Source: SVTX01 sp045632305 (GTDB taxonomy: Bacteria; Bacillota; Clostridia; Oscillospirales; CAG-272). Taken from it: DNA of 64,000 nucleotides. The stretch spans positions 68,911-132,910 of the forward strand of contig JAZQWL010000010.1 of NCBI GenBank assembly GCA_045632305.1, in the 5' to 3' direction. Below the pieces are notes generated by a model. The model did no database searches. It saw nothing but the letters and a program-made list of their open reading frames with translations, and was not told the DNA's origin. Positions 1 through 9,919 of the stretch are shown piece by piece. Position 1 is the stretch's first letter, and each line of letters begins with the position of its first letter. The position numbers and the translations under genes are program-made.

Positions 1-30
1 TTGACAAATATACCTTAAATATTGTATAAT
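1..30 (+). promoter_or_regulatory. Sigma-A type promoter of the miaB operon
   Basis: TTGACA at 1-6 and TATAAT at 25-30 are separated by 18 bases. A second TATAAT lies at 41-46. The miaB start codon follows about 55 bases downstream. The window begins exactly at the -35 box, so any upstream operator cannot be seen. Confidence 0.75.
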
Positions 31-83
31 TAAATAATAGTATAATGAGATATTGTATCCAAAAACAGACAGAGGAGCAAAAA

Positions 84-1511
84 ATGCTGAAATATAAAAT
101 TCTTCCCGAAGCAGACTCGGAATTAATAATTAAATATACGAACAGAATTTTCAAAATGAATCAGGCGAAGAGGGACGCGGGGTACACACCGAGGTGCCAC
201 GTAATTACCTTCGGATGTCAGCAGAATGTGGCGGACAGCGAAAAGCTTACGGGCATGTGCGTTGCTATGGGATATACTCCCTGCGATGATCCCGAGGATG
301 CGGACATTATTCTCGCCAATACCTGTGCGGTGCGTGAGCATGCCGAGAAGAAGGCGCTCTCGACCATCGGTCAGTTCAAGCATATCAAGGCAAGAAAACC
401 CGACCTTATCATCGGCGTTTGCGGTTGCATGGTAACGCAGGAGCACAGAAAGAACGATATTAAATTCAGATACCCTTACGTGGATTTCGTTTTCGGTACG
501 TCGTCGATACACCGCCTGCCGCAGCTCATCTGCGATAGGTTGGACAAGCAGAAGAGAATATACTGTCCCGAGGAGACGGAATATCTCGTAGCCGAGGGCC
601 TGCCCATTAATCGCGAGTCCGACTACCGAGCGTGGGTTTCCATTATGTACGGCTGCAACAACTTCTGCACGTATTGTATCGTGCCTTACGTTCGCGGACG
701 TGAGAGAAGCCGCCGCCCCGAGGACATTATTGACGAGGTTCGTGACTTGGTTGCGCGTGGATATAAGGACATCACCCTTCTAGGTCAGAACGTAAACTCC
801 TATGGTAAGGATGCTAAGGGTGAGGACGGAGAATCCTATGATTTTGCCGATCTTCTTGCCGACCTTGACAAGATCGAGGGTGATTATCATCTTCACTTTA
901 TGACAAGCCACCCGAAGGACGCGTCACGAAAGCTTATTGACGTTATGGCATCTTCGAAGCATATTGCCCGTCAGTTCCACCTGCCCATGCAGTCGGGAAG
1001 TGACGTGATACTAAAGAAAATGAACCGTCATTACGATAGAGAAAAGTATCTTGCGACCGTGGATTATCTTTATGAGAAGATTCCCGACGTCACGATCACC
1101 TCGGATATTATCGTGGGCTTCCCGGGGGAGACGGAGGAAGACTTTGCGGGAACGCTTGAGATGATCGAGCGCGTTCGTTTCGATATGATATACTCCTTTA
1201 TTTTCTCGCCGAGAAAGGGAACTCCCGCATCAGAAATGGAGGATCCCGCCACCGACAAGGAGAAGGGCGAGAGATTCAACCGCTTGCTTGAAGCCCAAAA
1301 CAAGATCGGATACGAGAAGAATCAGACGCTTGTAGGACAGAGGATACGAGTTCTTTGCGACGGACGTAGCAAGAATAATCCCGACGTGTTCTGCGGAAGA
1401 ACCGAGGGCAACAAGATAGTCCTTTTCGACGGCTCGGATGAGGATACGGGCAATTTCGTGGAGCTTAAAATAACTCGCGCGGATACTTTTGCGCTTTACG
1501 GTGAAAAATAA
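84..1511 (+). CDS. miaB: tRNA-2-methylthio-N6-dimethylallyladenosine synthase MiaB
   Basis: Radical-SAM methylthiotransferase that adds the 2-methylthio group to i6A37 of tRNAs reading UNN codons, in the cytoplasm. The N-terminal MTTase domain has the first auxiliary-cluster cysteine in TFGCQQN near residue 45, with further cysteines in ANTCAV and GVCGCM. The radical-SAM CxxxCxxC motif is visible as YGCNNFCTYC near residue 190, and a TRAM-like domain closes the protein. The 475-aa length is normal for the family. An upstream in-frame ATG at 45 exists, but AGAGGAG at 71-77 sits correctly for ATG 84. It heads the run ylbF-like, mutS, mutL, the same order as the ymcB-ymcA-(cotE)-mutS-mutL region of Bacillus, which favours MiaB over MtaB or RimO. 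Confidence 0.95.
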   Translation: MLKYKILPEADSELIIKYTNRIFKMNQAKRDAGYTPRCHVITFGCQQNVADSEKLTGMCVAMGYTPCDDPEDADIILANTCAVREHAEKKALSTIGQFKHIKARKPDLIIGVCGCMVTQEHRKNDIKFRYPYVDFVFGTSSIHRLPQLICDRLDKQKRIYCPEETEYLVAEGLPINRESDYRAWVSIMYGCNNFCTYCIVPYVRGRERSRRPEDIIDEVRDLVARGYKDITLLGQNVNSYGKDAKGEDGESYDFADLLADLDKIEGDYHLHFMTSHPKDASRKLIDVMASSKHIARQFHLPMQSGSDVILKKMNRHYDREKYLATVDYLYEKIPDVTITSDIIVGFPGETEEDFAGTLEMIERVRFDMIYSFIFSPRKGTPASEMEDPATDKEKGERFNRLLEAQNKIGYEKNQTLVGQRIRVLCDGRSKNNPDVFCGRTEGNKIVLFDGSDEDTGNFVELKITRADTFALYGEK

Positions 1512-1537
1512 TAGAAAAAGAATTGAGGTAAACTTAA

Positions 1538-1921
1538 ATGAGTATATATGCAATTGCAAAAGAACTTGGCGAGGCGATCGCTGAGGACGCAAGAATGGTA
1601 AGAATGAAGGCGGCGAAGGCGGCTTACGAATCGAGCGGCGAGATCGCGGTGCTTCTTACGGAATACAGCATTCAGAGAGAGGCGCTTACAAGCATCGGTG
1701 ACGAGGGCGGCGAGATAAATACCGACGCTATTACACGCATTCAGGACCGTCTTGACGAGATCTATGATAAGATCACGACGAATCCTCTCTTTATTGAGCT
1801 TGACGAGGCGCAGACCGCGGTTAACGAGCTTATGGAGAACGTAAACAATATTATCAAGTATAATGCGACGGGTGAATCCCCCTGCACACACGACTGCTCC
1901 ACTTGTGGCGGTTGTCAGTAA
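1538..1921 (+). CDS. YlbF/YmcA family protein with cysteine-rich tail
   Basis: A 127-aa helical protein of the YlbF/YmcA (Com_YlbF) family. In Bacillus, YlbF, YmcA and YaaT form a complex that affects RNase Y-dependent mRNA maturation, competence and sporulation, and carries iron-sulfur clusters. The body is predicted alpha-helical. The tail has four cysteines at about residues 116, 120, 123 and 126 (CTHDCSTCGGC), resembling a metal- or cluster-binding tail. Its position between miaB and mutS matches ymcA of Bacillus, while the cysteine tail is more like YlbF, so the exact orthology is open. It lies 26 bases after miaB, with a weak GAGGT ribosome site. Confidence 0.8.
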   Translation: MSIYAIAKELGEAIAEDARMVRMKAAKAAYESSGEIAVLLTEYSIQREALTSIGDEGGEINTDAITRIQDRLDEIYDKITTNPLFIELDEAQTAVNELMENVNNIIKYNATGESPCTHDCSTCGGCQ

Positions 1922-1953
1922 TTTAAATTCCGAATTTTAGGAGGAACACGAAT

Positions 1954-4545
1954 ATGACTCCAATGATGGAGCAATATTTTGAGGTTAAAAATAATTATAA
2001 GGACTGTCTTCTGTTCTACCGTCTCGGCGACTTCTACGAGATGTTCTTTGACGATGCAATCGTGGCGTCAAGAGAGCTTGAGCTGACGCTTACGGGAAGA
2101 GATTGCGGTGAGGCCGAGAGAGCGCCCATGTGCGGCGTTCCGTTCCATTCGGTCGATACCTACATAGGCAGACTTATCGAAAAGGGATATAAGATTGCTA
2201 TTTGCGAGCAGATGGAGGATCCTTCTCTTGCGAAGGGACTCGTTCGCCGTGACGTGACGAGAATTATCTCCAAGGGCACGCTTATAGAGTCAAATCTTCT
2301 TACGGATAAAAAGAATAATTTCCTCTCTGCAATTTACGTAGGAGAGTACGATATCGGTGTTTGCTTCTGCGATATTTCAACCGCGGAGGTGTTTGCAACG
2401 TCATTTTCGGGTAATGACGCCGAGGGCGCGCTGATCAACGAGCTTGCGGCATATTCTCCCGTCGAGGTGGTTATAAATCTTGCAAAGAGCAAGAGCGAGG
2501 CGATCGCGGACTTTGCTATGGGTAGACTTGGCGCCACTTTTGTAGACAATCAACCGTCGAGATTCGAATACGGTGTGGGACTTGAGCTTGCAAGAAAGCA
2601 TTTTGCCGAAAATTCCAAGGAGAATGATTTTGACGACAGAGCGGTGGTTTGCGCTCTCGGAGGTCTTCTCGACTATATATACGAAACACAGAAAAAGGAC
2701 ATTTCCTACATAAATAAGCTGACGGTCTATACGGGCGGTCAGTATATGCAGATGGACGCGAACACAAGACGAAACCTTGAGCTTTGCGAGTCCATGAGAA
2801 GCAAGGAAAAGCGAGGAACGCTTCTTTGGGTGCTTGACAAGACCAAGAGTGCGATGGGCGGCAGACTTATCCGCAAATGGATCGAGCGTCCGCTTATTTC
2901 CGCGGCGGAGATCAAGCTTCGTCAGGGCGCGGTTGAGGAATTGTACAACAACTTCATGCTCCGTGAGGAAATGGGCGAGATCTTCTCAAACGTGCTTGAC
3001 CTTGAGCGACTTATCACAAGAATCGTTTACGGAACTGCCAACGCAAAGGATCTTCGCGCAGTTGCCAATACGATCAAGGTGTTGCCCGAGCTTCGCCGTT
3101 TGATCGAGGGCTGTAAGAGTGAAGAAATGTTCCGTCTTTACAGCGAGCTTGACACTCTTGAGGACATTTTCGAGCTTATCGATACGGCTATCGTCGACGA
3201 GCCGCCATTCTCTGTTCGCGAGGGCGGTATGATCCGCGACGGCTACAATTCTCAGGTCGATGAATTCAGAGTTGCGGTATTCCACGGCGATGAGTGGAGA
3301 GAGAGAATTCTCGAATCGGAGAGGGAAGCGACGGGAATAAAGAATCTCAAGATCGGATATAACAAGGTGTTCGGCTACTTTATTGAGGTTACGAAGTCCC
3401 AGATAGATATGGTTCCCGACCGTTACATTAGAAAGCAGACGCTTTCGAACTGTGAAAGATACATTACCGAGGAGCTCAAGGATATGGAATCCACGATCCT
3501 TGGCGCATCGGACAAGCTCTCGTCCCTTGAGTATGAGATCTTTTCCGAGATCAGAAACAAGGTGGCTGATGCCAGCGCAAGAATTCAGTCTGCCGCGGCT
3601 ATAATTGCGGCTTGCGACGTTTATCTTTCTTTAGCGAGCGTTGCCGCCAAGAACAGATACGTTCGTCCGAAGATAAATACGGGCCCCGAAATTGAAATCA
3701 AGGACGGACGCCACCCTGTGGTTGAGCAGTTCGTTCGCGATACGTATTTCGTTCCCAACGATACAAAGCTCAATCTCACAGATACAAGACTTATGCTCAT
3801 CACGGGCCCCAATATGGCGGGTAAATCTACGTATATGAGACAGGTTGCGCTCATCGTTCTTATGGCGCAGATCGGCTCCTTCGTTCCCGCGAGTGAGGCA
3901 ACGGTCGGTGTTGTGGATAAGATATTTACAAGAGTCGGCGCATCTGACGACTTGGCTTCGGGACAGTCTACGTTCATGCTTGAAATGACCGAGGTTGCAT
4001 ACATTCTCAAAAATGCAACGAGAAACAGTCTTATCATTTACGACGAGGTAGGCCGCGGCACTTCCACGTTTGACGGCATGAGTATCGCGCGCGCTATCGT
4101 TGAATATACGGCAAGTAAAAAGATTGGTGCAAAGACGCTTTTTGCGACTCACTATCACGAGTTAACTTCAATGGAAGAAGAATTTGACGGCATAGTCAAT
4201 TACAATATTGCGGCAAAGAAGCGCGGCGACGGAATTACGTTCCTTCGCAAGATCGTTCGCGGCTCGACCGACGATTCCTACGGTATCGACGTAGCAAAGC
4301 TTGCGGGTGTGCCGAATGAGGTTATCAAGCGCGCACGCGAGGTTCTGCAGAACGTTGAGGCAAGCGCGAAGAATCTCTCGCTTGTTGAAAAGAAGGAAGA
4401 GGTTGCGCTTGACGATAGCGTGATCACACTTGAGGACGTAATAAATCAGCAGATCATCGACGAGCTTAAAAATACAGATATAAATACGCTCTCACCGTAT
4501 GAGTGTATGACTCTTCTTTTCAACTTGAAGAAACGGCTCGGATAA
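1954..4545 (+). CDS. mutS: DNA mismatch repair protein MutS
   Basis: Mismatch-recognition ATPase of methyl-independent mismatch repair. The mismatch-wedging F-x-E motif is present at residues 27-29 in GDFYEMF. The Walker A motif GPNMAGKST lies near residue 617, Walker B DEVGRGTSTFDG near 696, and the THYHEL switch motif follows. The 863-aa length is typical. TAGGAGGA at 1938-1945 places the start at 1954. The gene lies 32 bases after the ylbF-like gene and 35 bases before mutL, so co-transcription is likely. Confidence 0.98.
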   Translation: MTPMMEQYFEVKNNYKDCLLFYRLGDFYEMFFDDAIVASRELELTLTGRDCGEAERAPMCGVPFHSVDTYIGRLIEKGYKIAICEQMEDPSLAKGLVRRDVTRIISKGTLIESNLLTDKKNNFLSAIYVGEYDIGVCFCDISTAEVFATSFSGNDAEGALINELAAYSPVEVVINLAKSKSEAIADFAMGRLGATFVDNQPSRFEYGVGLELARKHFAENSKENDFDDRAVVCALGGLLDYIYETQKKDISYINKLTVYTGGQYMQMDANTRRNLELCESMRSKEKRGTLLWVLDKTKSAMGGRLIRKWIERPLISAAEIKLRQGAVEELYNNFMLREEMGEIFSNVLDLERLITRIVYGTANAKDLRAVANTIKVLPELRRLIEGCKSEEMFRLYSELDTLEDIFELIDTAIVDEPPFSVREGGMIRDGYNSQVDEFRVAVFHGDEWRERILESEREATGIKNLKIGYNKVFGYFIEVTKSQIDMVPDRYIRKQTLSNCERYITEELKDMESTILGASDKLSSLEYEIFSEIRNKVADASARIQSAAAIIAACDVYLSLASVAAKNRYVRPKINTGPEIEIKDGRHPVVEQFVRDTYFVPNDTKLNLTDTRLMLITGPNMAGKSTYMRQVALIVLMAQIGSFVPASEATVGVVDKIFTRVGASDDLASGQSTFMLEMTEVAYILKNATRNSLIIYDEVGRGTSTFDGMSIARAIVEYTASKKIGAKTLFATHYHELTSMEEEFDGIVNYNIAAKKRGDGITFLRKIVRGSTDDSYGIDVAKLAGVPNEVIKRAREVLQNVEASAKNLSLVEKKEEVALDDSVITLEDVINQQIIDELKNTDINTLSPYECMTLLFNLKKRLG

Positions 4546-4580
4546 TGAAAATGAAAAATTACAGAAGGGAGGAAATTTAA

Positions 4581-6677
4581 ATGGGTGTAATCAATCAGCT
4601 GTCCTTTGACGTTGCGAATCTTATCGCGGCGGGAGAGGTAGTCGACAGACCTGCGTCGGCAATAAAGGAGCTTATGGAAAACTCCATTGACGCGGGGGCT
4701 AAAAGAATAACTGTTGAAATAAAGAACGGTGGCGTTACGTTTATGCGAGTATCCGACGACGGCTGCGGCATGGAGCCCGAGGATCTGCCCGTGGCGATTC
4801 TCCGCCACGCGACGAGTAAAATTTCCTCTGCGGAGGATCTTGACGGGATCGTTACGCTCGGCTTTCGCGGTGAAGCGTTGGCGGCGATATCCGCAGTATC
4901 AAAAATAAGAATTATCTCAAAATGCAGAGAAAACCCCATGGGTGCCGTTCTTGACGTTCATTACGGCGAGATTTTGGGGCTCAACGAGCAGGGCGCGTCA
5001 AACGGCACGACCATTATCGTCGAGGAGCTTTTCTCAAACGTTCCCGCAAGAAGAAAGTTTTTAAAGAGAGATATTACAGAGAGCAGTTTTGTCGGCACGA
5101 ACGTCGAGAAAATCGCGCTCTCTCACCCCGAGATCGCTATAAGATACATTGCAGACGGCCAGGTCAAGCTTGAAACCGCAGGCGACGGCAATCTCAAAAA
5201 TACGATCTATGCGGTTTACGGCAAGGATTTTTCGCAAAAGCTCATACCCGTCGATATGGAATATGACGGAATAAGAGTTTCGGGCTTTATCGGTCGTTCC
5301 GATAACGTCAAGGGTAACCGTGGCGGCGAGAACTTTTATATAAATAATCGCTTTATCAAGAGCAAGACCGCGACGGCGGCGATAGAGCAGGCGTATTCCT
5401 CTTATATGCCGAGCGAAAAATTCCCCGTGTGCGTGCTTTTCATCGAGCTGTCCCCGGGGCGTGTTGACGTAAACGTGCATCCTGCAAAGCTCGAGGTCAA
5501 ATTCTCGAACGAAAAGCCCGTGTTCGAGGCGGTTTATTATGCGGTAAAGCAGGCGCTTGAATCAAGCGCGTACCGTCCCGAAATTTTCAAAGCACCCGAG
5601 AGAAAAAATACTCTTGCGGCATCACAGCTTGAGGTTTCGGTTGAACGTGGCGAGTCGCAGAAGAAAAATCAGATGTCCATCGACTTTGTAACGCAGAGCG
5701 GTAACGGTGGATTCCATAAAATGAGCGCGGCTGATTACGTAAATACTTACGTAAACGGAGGCAGAACGCCGACACCCACTCCCGCTCCCTCGCCAAAGGC
5801 GGAGCAGAGACCTGCTCCCGTGCCCACACCTGCATTTAAGGTCGAAGAGACGAAGGAGCGCGTGAGCGCGCCCGTGTACACGGAACGCGTGGCAAGTGTT
5901 CAGAGGGTGATCCCGAAGGAGGATAGCTCCGTAAGTAATTCAAAGCCGAGCGAGGTCATCCCGTCCTACGAAAGCTATATTAAGCAATCAACGGCAGAGA
6001 AAGAGAAGACACCCACGGTAAAAAAGATGCCCGAGCCGAGTGTTGCGACCGCTCCGCTTGTTGATACGGAGAACGTTCAGAGCGTATCGAACGGTAAAAC
6101 GAGCTGGAGATATATCGGAGAGGCGTTCAATTCGTATATTATATGCGAGTTTGATGAGAAGCTTCTTATAATAGACAAGCACGCGGCGCACGAGAGAATC
6201 CTATTTGAGGAGCTCAAGGCGAATATGTATCGCGCGGAGGGCTCGTCGCAGATACTCATGCTCCCCATCGAGGTCATGCTTATGAGCGATGAGATACAGT
6301 GTCTTGAGCAGTACCGCTCCGAGATCGAGGCGGTCGGATTTTCCTTTGAAAGCGCGAGAAATACTGTGTTCGTAACCGAAATTCCCACGGGCATCGAGAC
6401 CGAGGACGTTGCGAACTTTATGGCAGTTATAGCTGAGCGTCTTCGTGACGGAACGGGAAATATTGAGATCACAAGAAATCTCCTCTTTGAGCGCGCGCTT
6501 TATCAGGCATCCTGCAAGGCGGCTATCAAGGCGGGCAGGGAATACACGAAGGATTACAATCTCTGGATAATCCGAAAGCTTATGGAAATTCCCGACATTA
6601 CGGTCTGTCCTCACGGTCGTCCCGTGGCGATGACGTTCTCGAAGAGCAATATGGACCGTCAATTTGAAAGAACTTAA
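4581..6677 (+). CDS. mutL: DNA mismatch repair endonuclease MutL
   Basis: Links MutS mismatch recognition to strand nicking. The N-terminal GHKL ATPase shows ENSIDAGAK, DDGCGM and GFRGEAL motifs. A proline-, lysine- and glutamate-rich linker spans roughly residues 370-500. The C-terminal domain carries the endonuclease metal motif DxHA(x2)E(x4)E as DKHAAHERILFE near residue 530, with Lys where Gln is common, and the CPHGRP zinc motif near residue 675. This indicates an active nicking MutL, as expected in bacteria without Dam/MutH strand marking. The start follows AGAAGGGAGG upstream of 4581. Confidence 0.97.
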   Translation: MGVINQLSFDVANLIAAGEVVDRPASAIKELMENSIDAGAKRITVEIKNGGVTFMRVSDDGCGMEPEDLPVAILRHATSKISSAEDLDGIVTLGFRGEALAAISAVSKIRIISKCRENPMGAVLDVHYGEILGLNEQGASNGTTIIVEELFSNVPARRKFLKRDITESSFVGTNVEKIALSHPEIAIRYIADGQVKLETAGDGNLKNTIYAVYGKDFSQKLIPVDMEYDGIRVSGFIGRSDNVKGNRGGENFYINNRFIKSKTATAAIEQAYSSYMPSEKFPVCVLFIELSPGRVDVNVHPAKLEVKFSNEKPVFEAVYYAVKQALESSAYRPEIFKAPERKNTLAASQLEVSVERGESQKKNQMSIDFVTQSGNGGFHKMSAADYVNTYVNGGRTPTPTPAPSPKAEQRPAPVPTPAFKVEETKERVSAPVYTERVASVQRVIPKEDSSVSNSKPSEVIPSYESYIKQSTAEKEKTPTVKKMPEPSVATAPLVDTENVQSVSNGKTSWRYIGEAFNSYIICEFDEKLLIIDKHAAHERILFEELKANMYRAEGSSQILMLPIEVMLMSDEIQCLEQYRSEIEAVGFSFESARNTVFVTEIPTGIETEDVANFMAVIAERLRDGTGNIEITRNLLFERALYQASCKAAIKAGREYTKDYNLWIIRKLMEIPDITVCPHGRPVAMTFSKSNMDRQFERT

Positions 6678-6734
6678 AACAAAATTAAGCCGCCGCATTG
6701 GTCTGCGGCAGGCGAAAAATATAGGAGCAAAGTT

Positions 6735-7871
6735 ATGTTTGAACTTTTAGCACAGGACGGACGCGCTCGTCGCGGCGTCCTTCACACGGTACACGGTGAT
6801 ATTCAGACTCCCGTGTTTATGAACGTTGGCACTTGCGCGGCAATCAAGGGCGGTGTTTCTACAATGGAGCTTCGCGAAATTGACTGTCAGGTCGAGCTTT
6901 CCAACACATATCACTTACACATTCGTCCCGGTGACAAGCTCATTTATGAGATGGGCGGTCTTCATAAGTTTATGAACTGGGACAAGCCCATCCTTACCGA
7001 CTCGGGTGGATTCCAAGTGTTTTCTTTAGCGCAGCTTCGTAAGATCACCGAGGAGGGCGTAAGATTCCAAAGCCACGTTGACGGTAAGAGAATCTTCATG
7101 GGCCCTGAGGAGAGCATGCAGATCCAGTCAAACCTTGCGTCCACGATCGCGATGGCGTTTGACGAATGCATCGAAAACCCCGCGCCCTATCAGTACGTAA
7201 GAAATTCAATCGACAGAACGACTCGCTGGCTGCAGCGTTGCCGTATTGAGATGGACCGTCTCAATTCCTTGCCCGAGACTATCAATAAGAATCAGATGCT
7301 TTTCGGTATTAACCAGGGCGGAACGTACGAGGATCTTCGTATCGAGCATATGCAGAGAATTTCGGAAATTCCTTGCGAGGGTTATGCTCTCGGCGGTCTT
7401 GCGGTTGGTGAGGAGACCGAGGATATGTACAGAATTATTGACGCGGTTGAGCCCTTTATGCCCAAGGACAAGCCCAGATACCTTATGGGCGTAGGTACAC
7501 CCTGCAATATTCTTGAGGCGGTTCACATGGGCGTTGATTTCTTCGACTGCGTAATGCCCTCGAGAAACGCGCGTCACGGAAACCTCTTTACGTGGGAAGG
7601 AAAGATGAATATTTGTAACGAAAAGTACGCAAAGGATCCCCGTCCGATCTCCCACTCCTGCGACTGTCCTGCTTGCAGAAATTACAGCCGCTCCTACATT
7701 CGTCATCTTATCAAGGCGAAGGAGGCGCTCGGTATGCGTCTTGCGGTTGTTCACAATCTCTATTTCTACAACAATCTTATGAAGAAGATAAGAGAAGCGC
7801 TTGACGGCGGTTACTTTGAGGCGTTCTACCAGAAGTATCATATCGCACTCGGCGAGCGCAACCCCGATTAA
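6735..7871 (+). CDS. tgt: tRNA-guanine transglycosylase
   Basis: Exchanges guanine 34 of GUN-anticodon tRNAs for preQ1 in queuosine biosynthesis. The catalytic region DSGGFQVFSL and the FDCVMPSRNARHG motif with its nucleophilic Asp are both present. The zinc site appears as CDCPAC followed by a histidine in the C-terminal quarter. The 378-aa length is normal. TAGGAGC lies 7 bases before the ATG. The 57-base gap after mutL contains a GC-rich inverted repeat (GCCGC/GCGGC). No preQ1 riboswitch is recognisable. Confidence 0.97.
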   Translation: MFELLAQDGRARRGVLHTVHGDIQTPVFMNVGTCAAIKGGVSTMELREIDCQVELSNTYHLHIRPGDKLIYEMGGLHKFMNWDKPILTDSGGFQVFSLAQLRKITEEGVRFQSHVDGKRIFMGPEESMQIQSNLASTIAMAFDECIENPAPYQYVRNSIDRTTRWLQRCRIEMDRLNSLPETINKNQMLFGINQGGTYEDLRIEHMQRISEIPCEGYALGGLAVGEETEDMYRIIDAVEPFMPKDKPRYLMGVGTPCNILEAVHMGVDFFDCVMPSRNARHGNLFTWEGKMNICNEKYAKDPRPISHSCDCPACRNYSRSYIRHLIKAKEALGMRLAVVHNLYFYNNLMKKIREALDGGYFEAFYQKYHIALGERNPD

Positions 7872-7872
7872 A

Positions 7873-8538
7873 ATGATAAATTACGTAATCTTTGATATGG
7901 ACGGCACGCTTCTTGATACGGAGAAGCTCTTCCGCCGTTCGTGGATAGAAATAAGCAACGAGTACGGCTTGAGCGACGGAGAGCGTTTTTACGAGCTTGT
8001 CGCAGGACGTCCTGCCGAGGTGTTAAAGCAAAGATTTGCGGAAACCTACGGAGAGGAAATAGACTACGATGAGTTTATTTCGGTAAGGAGAAAAAGATTC
8101 TCTTCCTTTATCGAGGAGAATGTTCCGCTCAAGAGGTATTGTATCGAGATCCTTGAATATTTGAAGGGGCAGGGTATAAAAATCGCCTTGGCTACCTCGA
8201 CTACGTTTGATTTAGCAAAGAGAAACCTTGAATTTGCGGGGATATATAAATATTTCGATGCGATAGTTACGGGTGATGATGTAGAGAATGGCAAGCCCGC
8301 GCCCGACATTTTTCTGCTTGCGGCGGAGAGGTTAGGCGCGAAGCATTCCGAGGCGGTGATTGTTGAGGACACGTATAACGGTCTTCGGGGCGCGTACGCC
8401 GCGGGAATTCGCGGTATTATGGTCATTGACGGTCAGCCGCCAAATGAAGAAACACACGCGATCACGGTCGCGGAGTGTGAAGATCTTAATCAGGTTTTAA
8501 ACTATATAAAAACACACAAAGGAGACGGAAGAAAATGA
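7873..8538 (+). CDS. HAD-superfamily hydrolase, phosphoglucomutase/phosphatase-like
   Basis: A 221-aa HAD subfamily IA protein. Motif I is DMDGTLLDT at the N-terminus (nucleophile and acid Asp), motif II is the TSTT region, and the C-terminal VEDTYNG carries the metal-binding acid. A helical cap lies between motifs I and II. Such proteins act on small sugar phosphates or similar phosphomonoesters; the substrate cannot be read from sequence. The ATG at 7873 is one base past the tgt stop and fits the DMDGT motif at residue 8. A longer upstream reading frame overlaps tgt and is unlikely to be used. The stop overlaps the tldD start as ATGA, indicating translational coupling. Confidence 0.88.
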   Translation: MINYVIFDMDGTLLDTEKLFRRSWIEISNEYGLSDGERFYELVAGRPAEVLKQRFAETYGEEIDYDEFISVRRKRFSSFIEENVPLKRYCIEILEYLKGQGIKIALATSTTFDLAKRNLEFAGIYKYFDAIVTGDDVENGKPAPDIFLLAAERLGAKHSEAVIVEDTYNGLRGAYAAGIRGIMVIDGQPPNEETHAITVAECEDLNQVLNYIKTHKGDGRK

Positions 8539-9917
8539 TAATTTCTAAGCTTCTTGCAGAAGAGGTGCTTGCGTGCGCAATGTCCACGGGCGCCGATTTC
8601 GCCGAAATTTATGCGGAAAAGACGAGAAATAACTCTGTCGGCTTTCTTGACGGAAAGATCGAGGACGTAACGGACAACACGGTTTCGGGCGTCGGTATCC
8701 GCGCATTCCTTGGTACAAGAACGGTTTACGCGACAACGACCGATTTCTCCCGCGCGGGACTTATCCGTTGCGCGCAGACGGTAGCGGACGCTATGGGTCA
8801 GTCAAGAGCGCAGGTGCAGATCAATCTCGCCGAGAGAATTTTCGGGGATATTCATCCTGTAAAGGTAGTTCCCGCAAGCACACCCATGAAGGAGCGCACA
8901 GACCTTTTGAAGGCGGCTTGCTTTGCCGCAAAGGAAACCGATGAGAAGATAAAGCAGGTATCCGGTCGCCTTCTCTCTGTTGATCATAACATCCTTATCT
9001 GCAACAGTGATGGGCTTTACACTACCGACAGACACGTAAGAACGAGAATGTCCGTATCCGCGGTTGCATCCAACGGAAGCGAAAATCAGTCGGGCTTCTA
9101 CGGCCCCGGCAGAGGCATGGGACTTGAGGTGTTTGATCTTATCTCCCCCGAATATATTGGTAAGAGAGCGGCAAATCAGGCGCTCGTTAACCTCAGAGCC
9201 GATTACTGTCCTGCAGGACAGATGACGGTTGCCATTGAAAACGGCTTTGGCGGTGTTATTTTTCACGAGGCGTGCGGACACTCTCTTGAAGCGACAAGCG
9301 TAGCGACGGGTCGCTCCCAGATGGCGGGCAAGCTCGGTCAGATGGTTGCAAATCCCAAGGTTACGGCAATTGATGACGGCACTATCCCGAACGCGTGGGG
9401 CTCTGTTAACATCGACGATGAGGGCAACCCTACACAGAGAAACGTGCTTATTGAAAACGGTGTTCTCAAGGGCTATATGATCGACCGTCTCGGATCTCGC
9501 AGAATGGGAATGGCTATGACAGGTAACTCCCGTCGTGAAAGCTACGCGTACGAGCCCACGAGCCGTATGACTAATACTTATATTGCAAACGGAACTGATA
9601 AGAATGAAGACATTATTGCGTCCATTGAATACGGTCTTTACTGTAAATCCATGGGTGGCGGCTCTGTAAACCCCTTGACGGGCGACTTTAATTTCTCCGT
9701 AAGTGAGGGTTATATTGTACGTAACGGCGTTATCTGCGAGCCCGTTCGCGGCGCATCTCTTATCGGTACGGGTTCACAGATCCTTAAGGACATTGACATG
9801 GTAGGTCAGAATATGGAAACAGGTCAGGGCATGTGCGGCTCTGCGAGCGGTAGCGTTCCTACCGACGTAGGTCAGCCCCTCATTCGCGTTTCCAAGATTA
9901 CGGTAGGAGGTAGATAA
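8535..9917 (+). CDS. tldD: TldD metalloprotease subunit
   Basis: Catalytic subunit of the TldD/TldE heterodimeric zinc protease, which in other bacteria processes unfolded peptides such as the microcin B17 precursor and antitoxin CcdA. The zinc motif HEACGHSLEA lies near residue 240, with glycine-rich surroundings typical of TldD. The length of 460 aa fits. Its start overlaps the HAD gene by four bases, and tldE follows after two bases, so both subunits are probably made in equal amounts. The native substrate here is unknown. Confidence 0.95.
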   Translation: MIISKLLAEEVLACAMSTGADFAEIYAEKTRNNSVGFLDGKIEDVTDNTVSGVGIRAFLGTRTVYATTTDFSRAGLIRCAQTVADAMGQSRAQVQINLAERIFGDIHPVKVVPASTPMKERTDLLKAACFAAKETDEKIKQVSGRLLSVDHNILICNSDGLYTTDRHVRTRMSVSAVASNGSENQSGFYGPGRGMGLEVFDLISPEYIGKRAANQALVNLRADYCPAGQMTVAIENGFGGVIFHEACGHSLEATSVATGRSQMAGKLGQMVANPKVTAIDDGTIPNAWGSVNIDDEGNPTQRNVLIENGVLKGYMIDRLGSRRMGMAMTGNSRRESYAYEPTSRMTNTYIANGTDKNEDIIASIEYGLYCKSMGGGSVNPLTGDFNFSVSEGYIVRNGVICEPVRGASLIGTGSQILKDIDMVGQNMETGQGMCGSASGSVPTDVGQPLIRVSKITVGGR

Positions 9918-9919
9918 TA

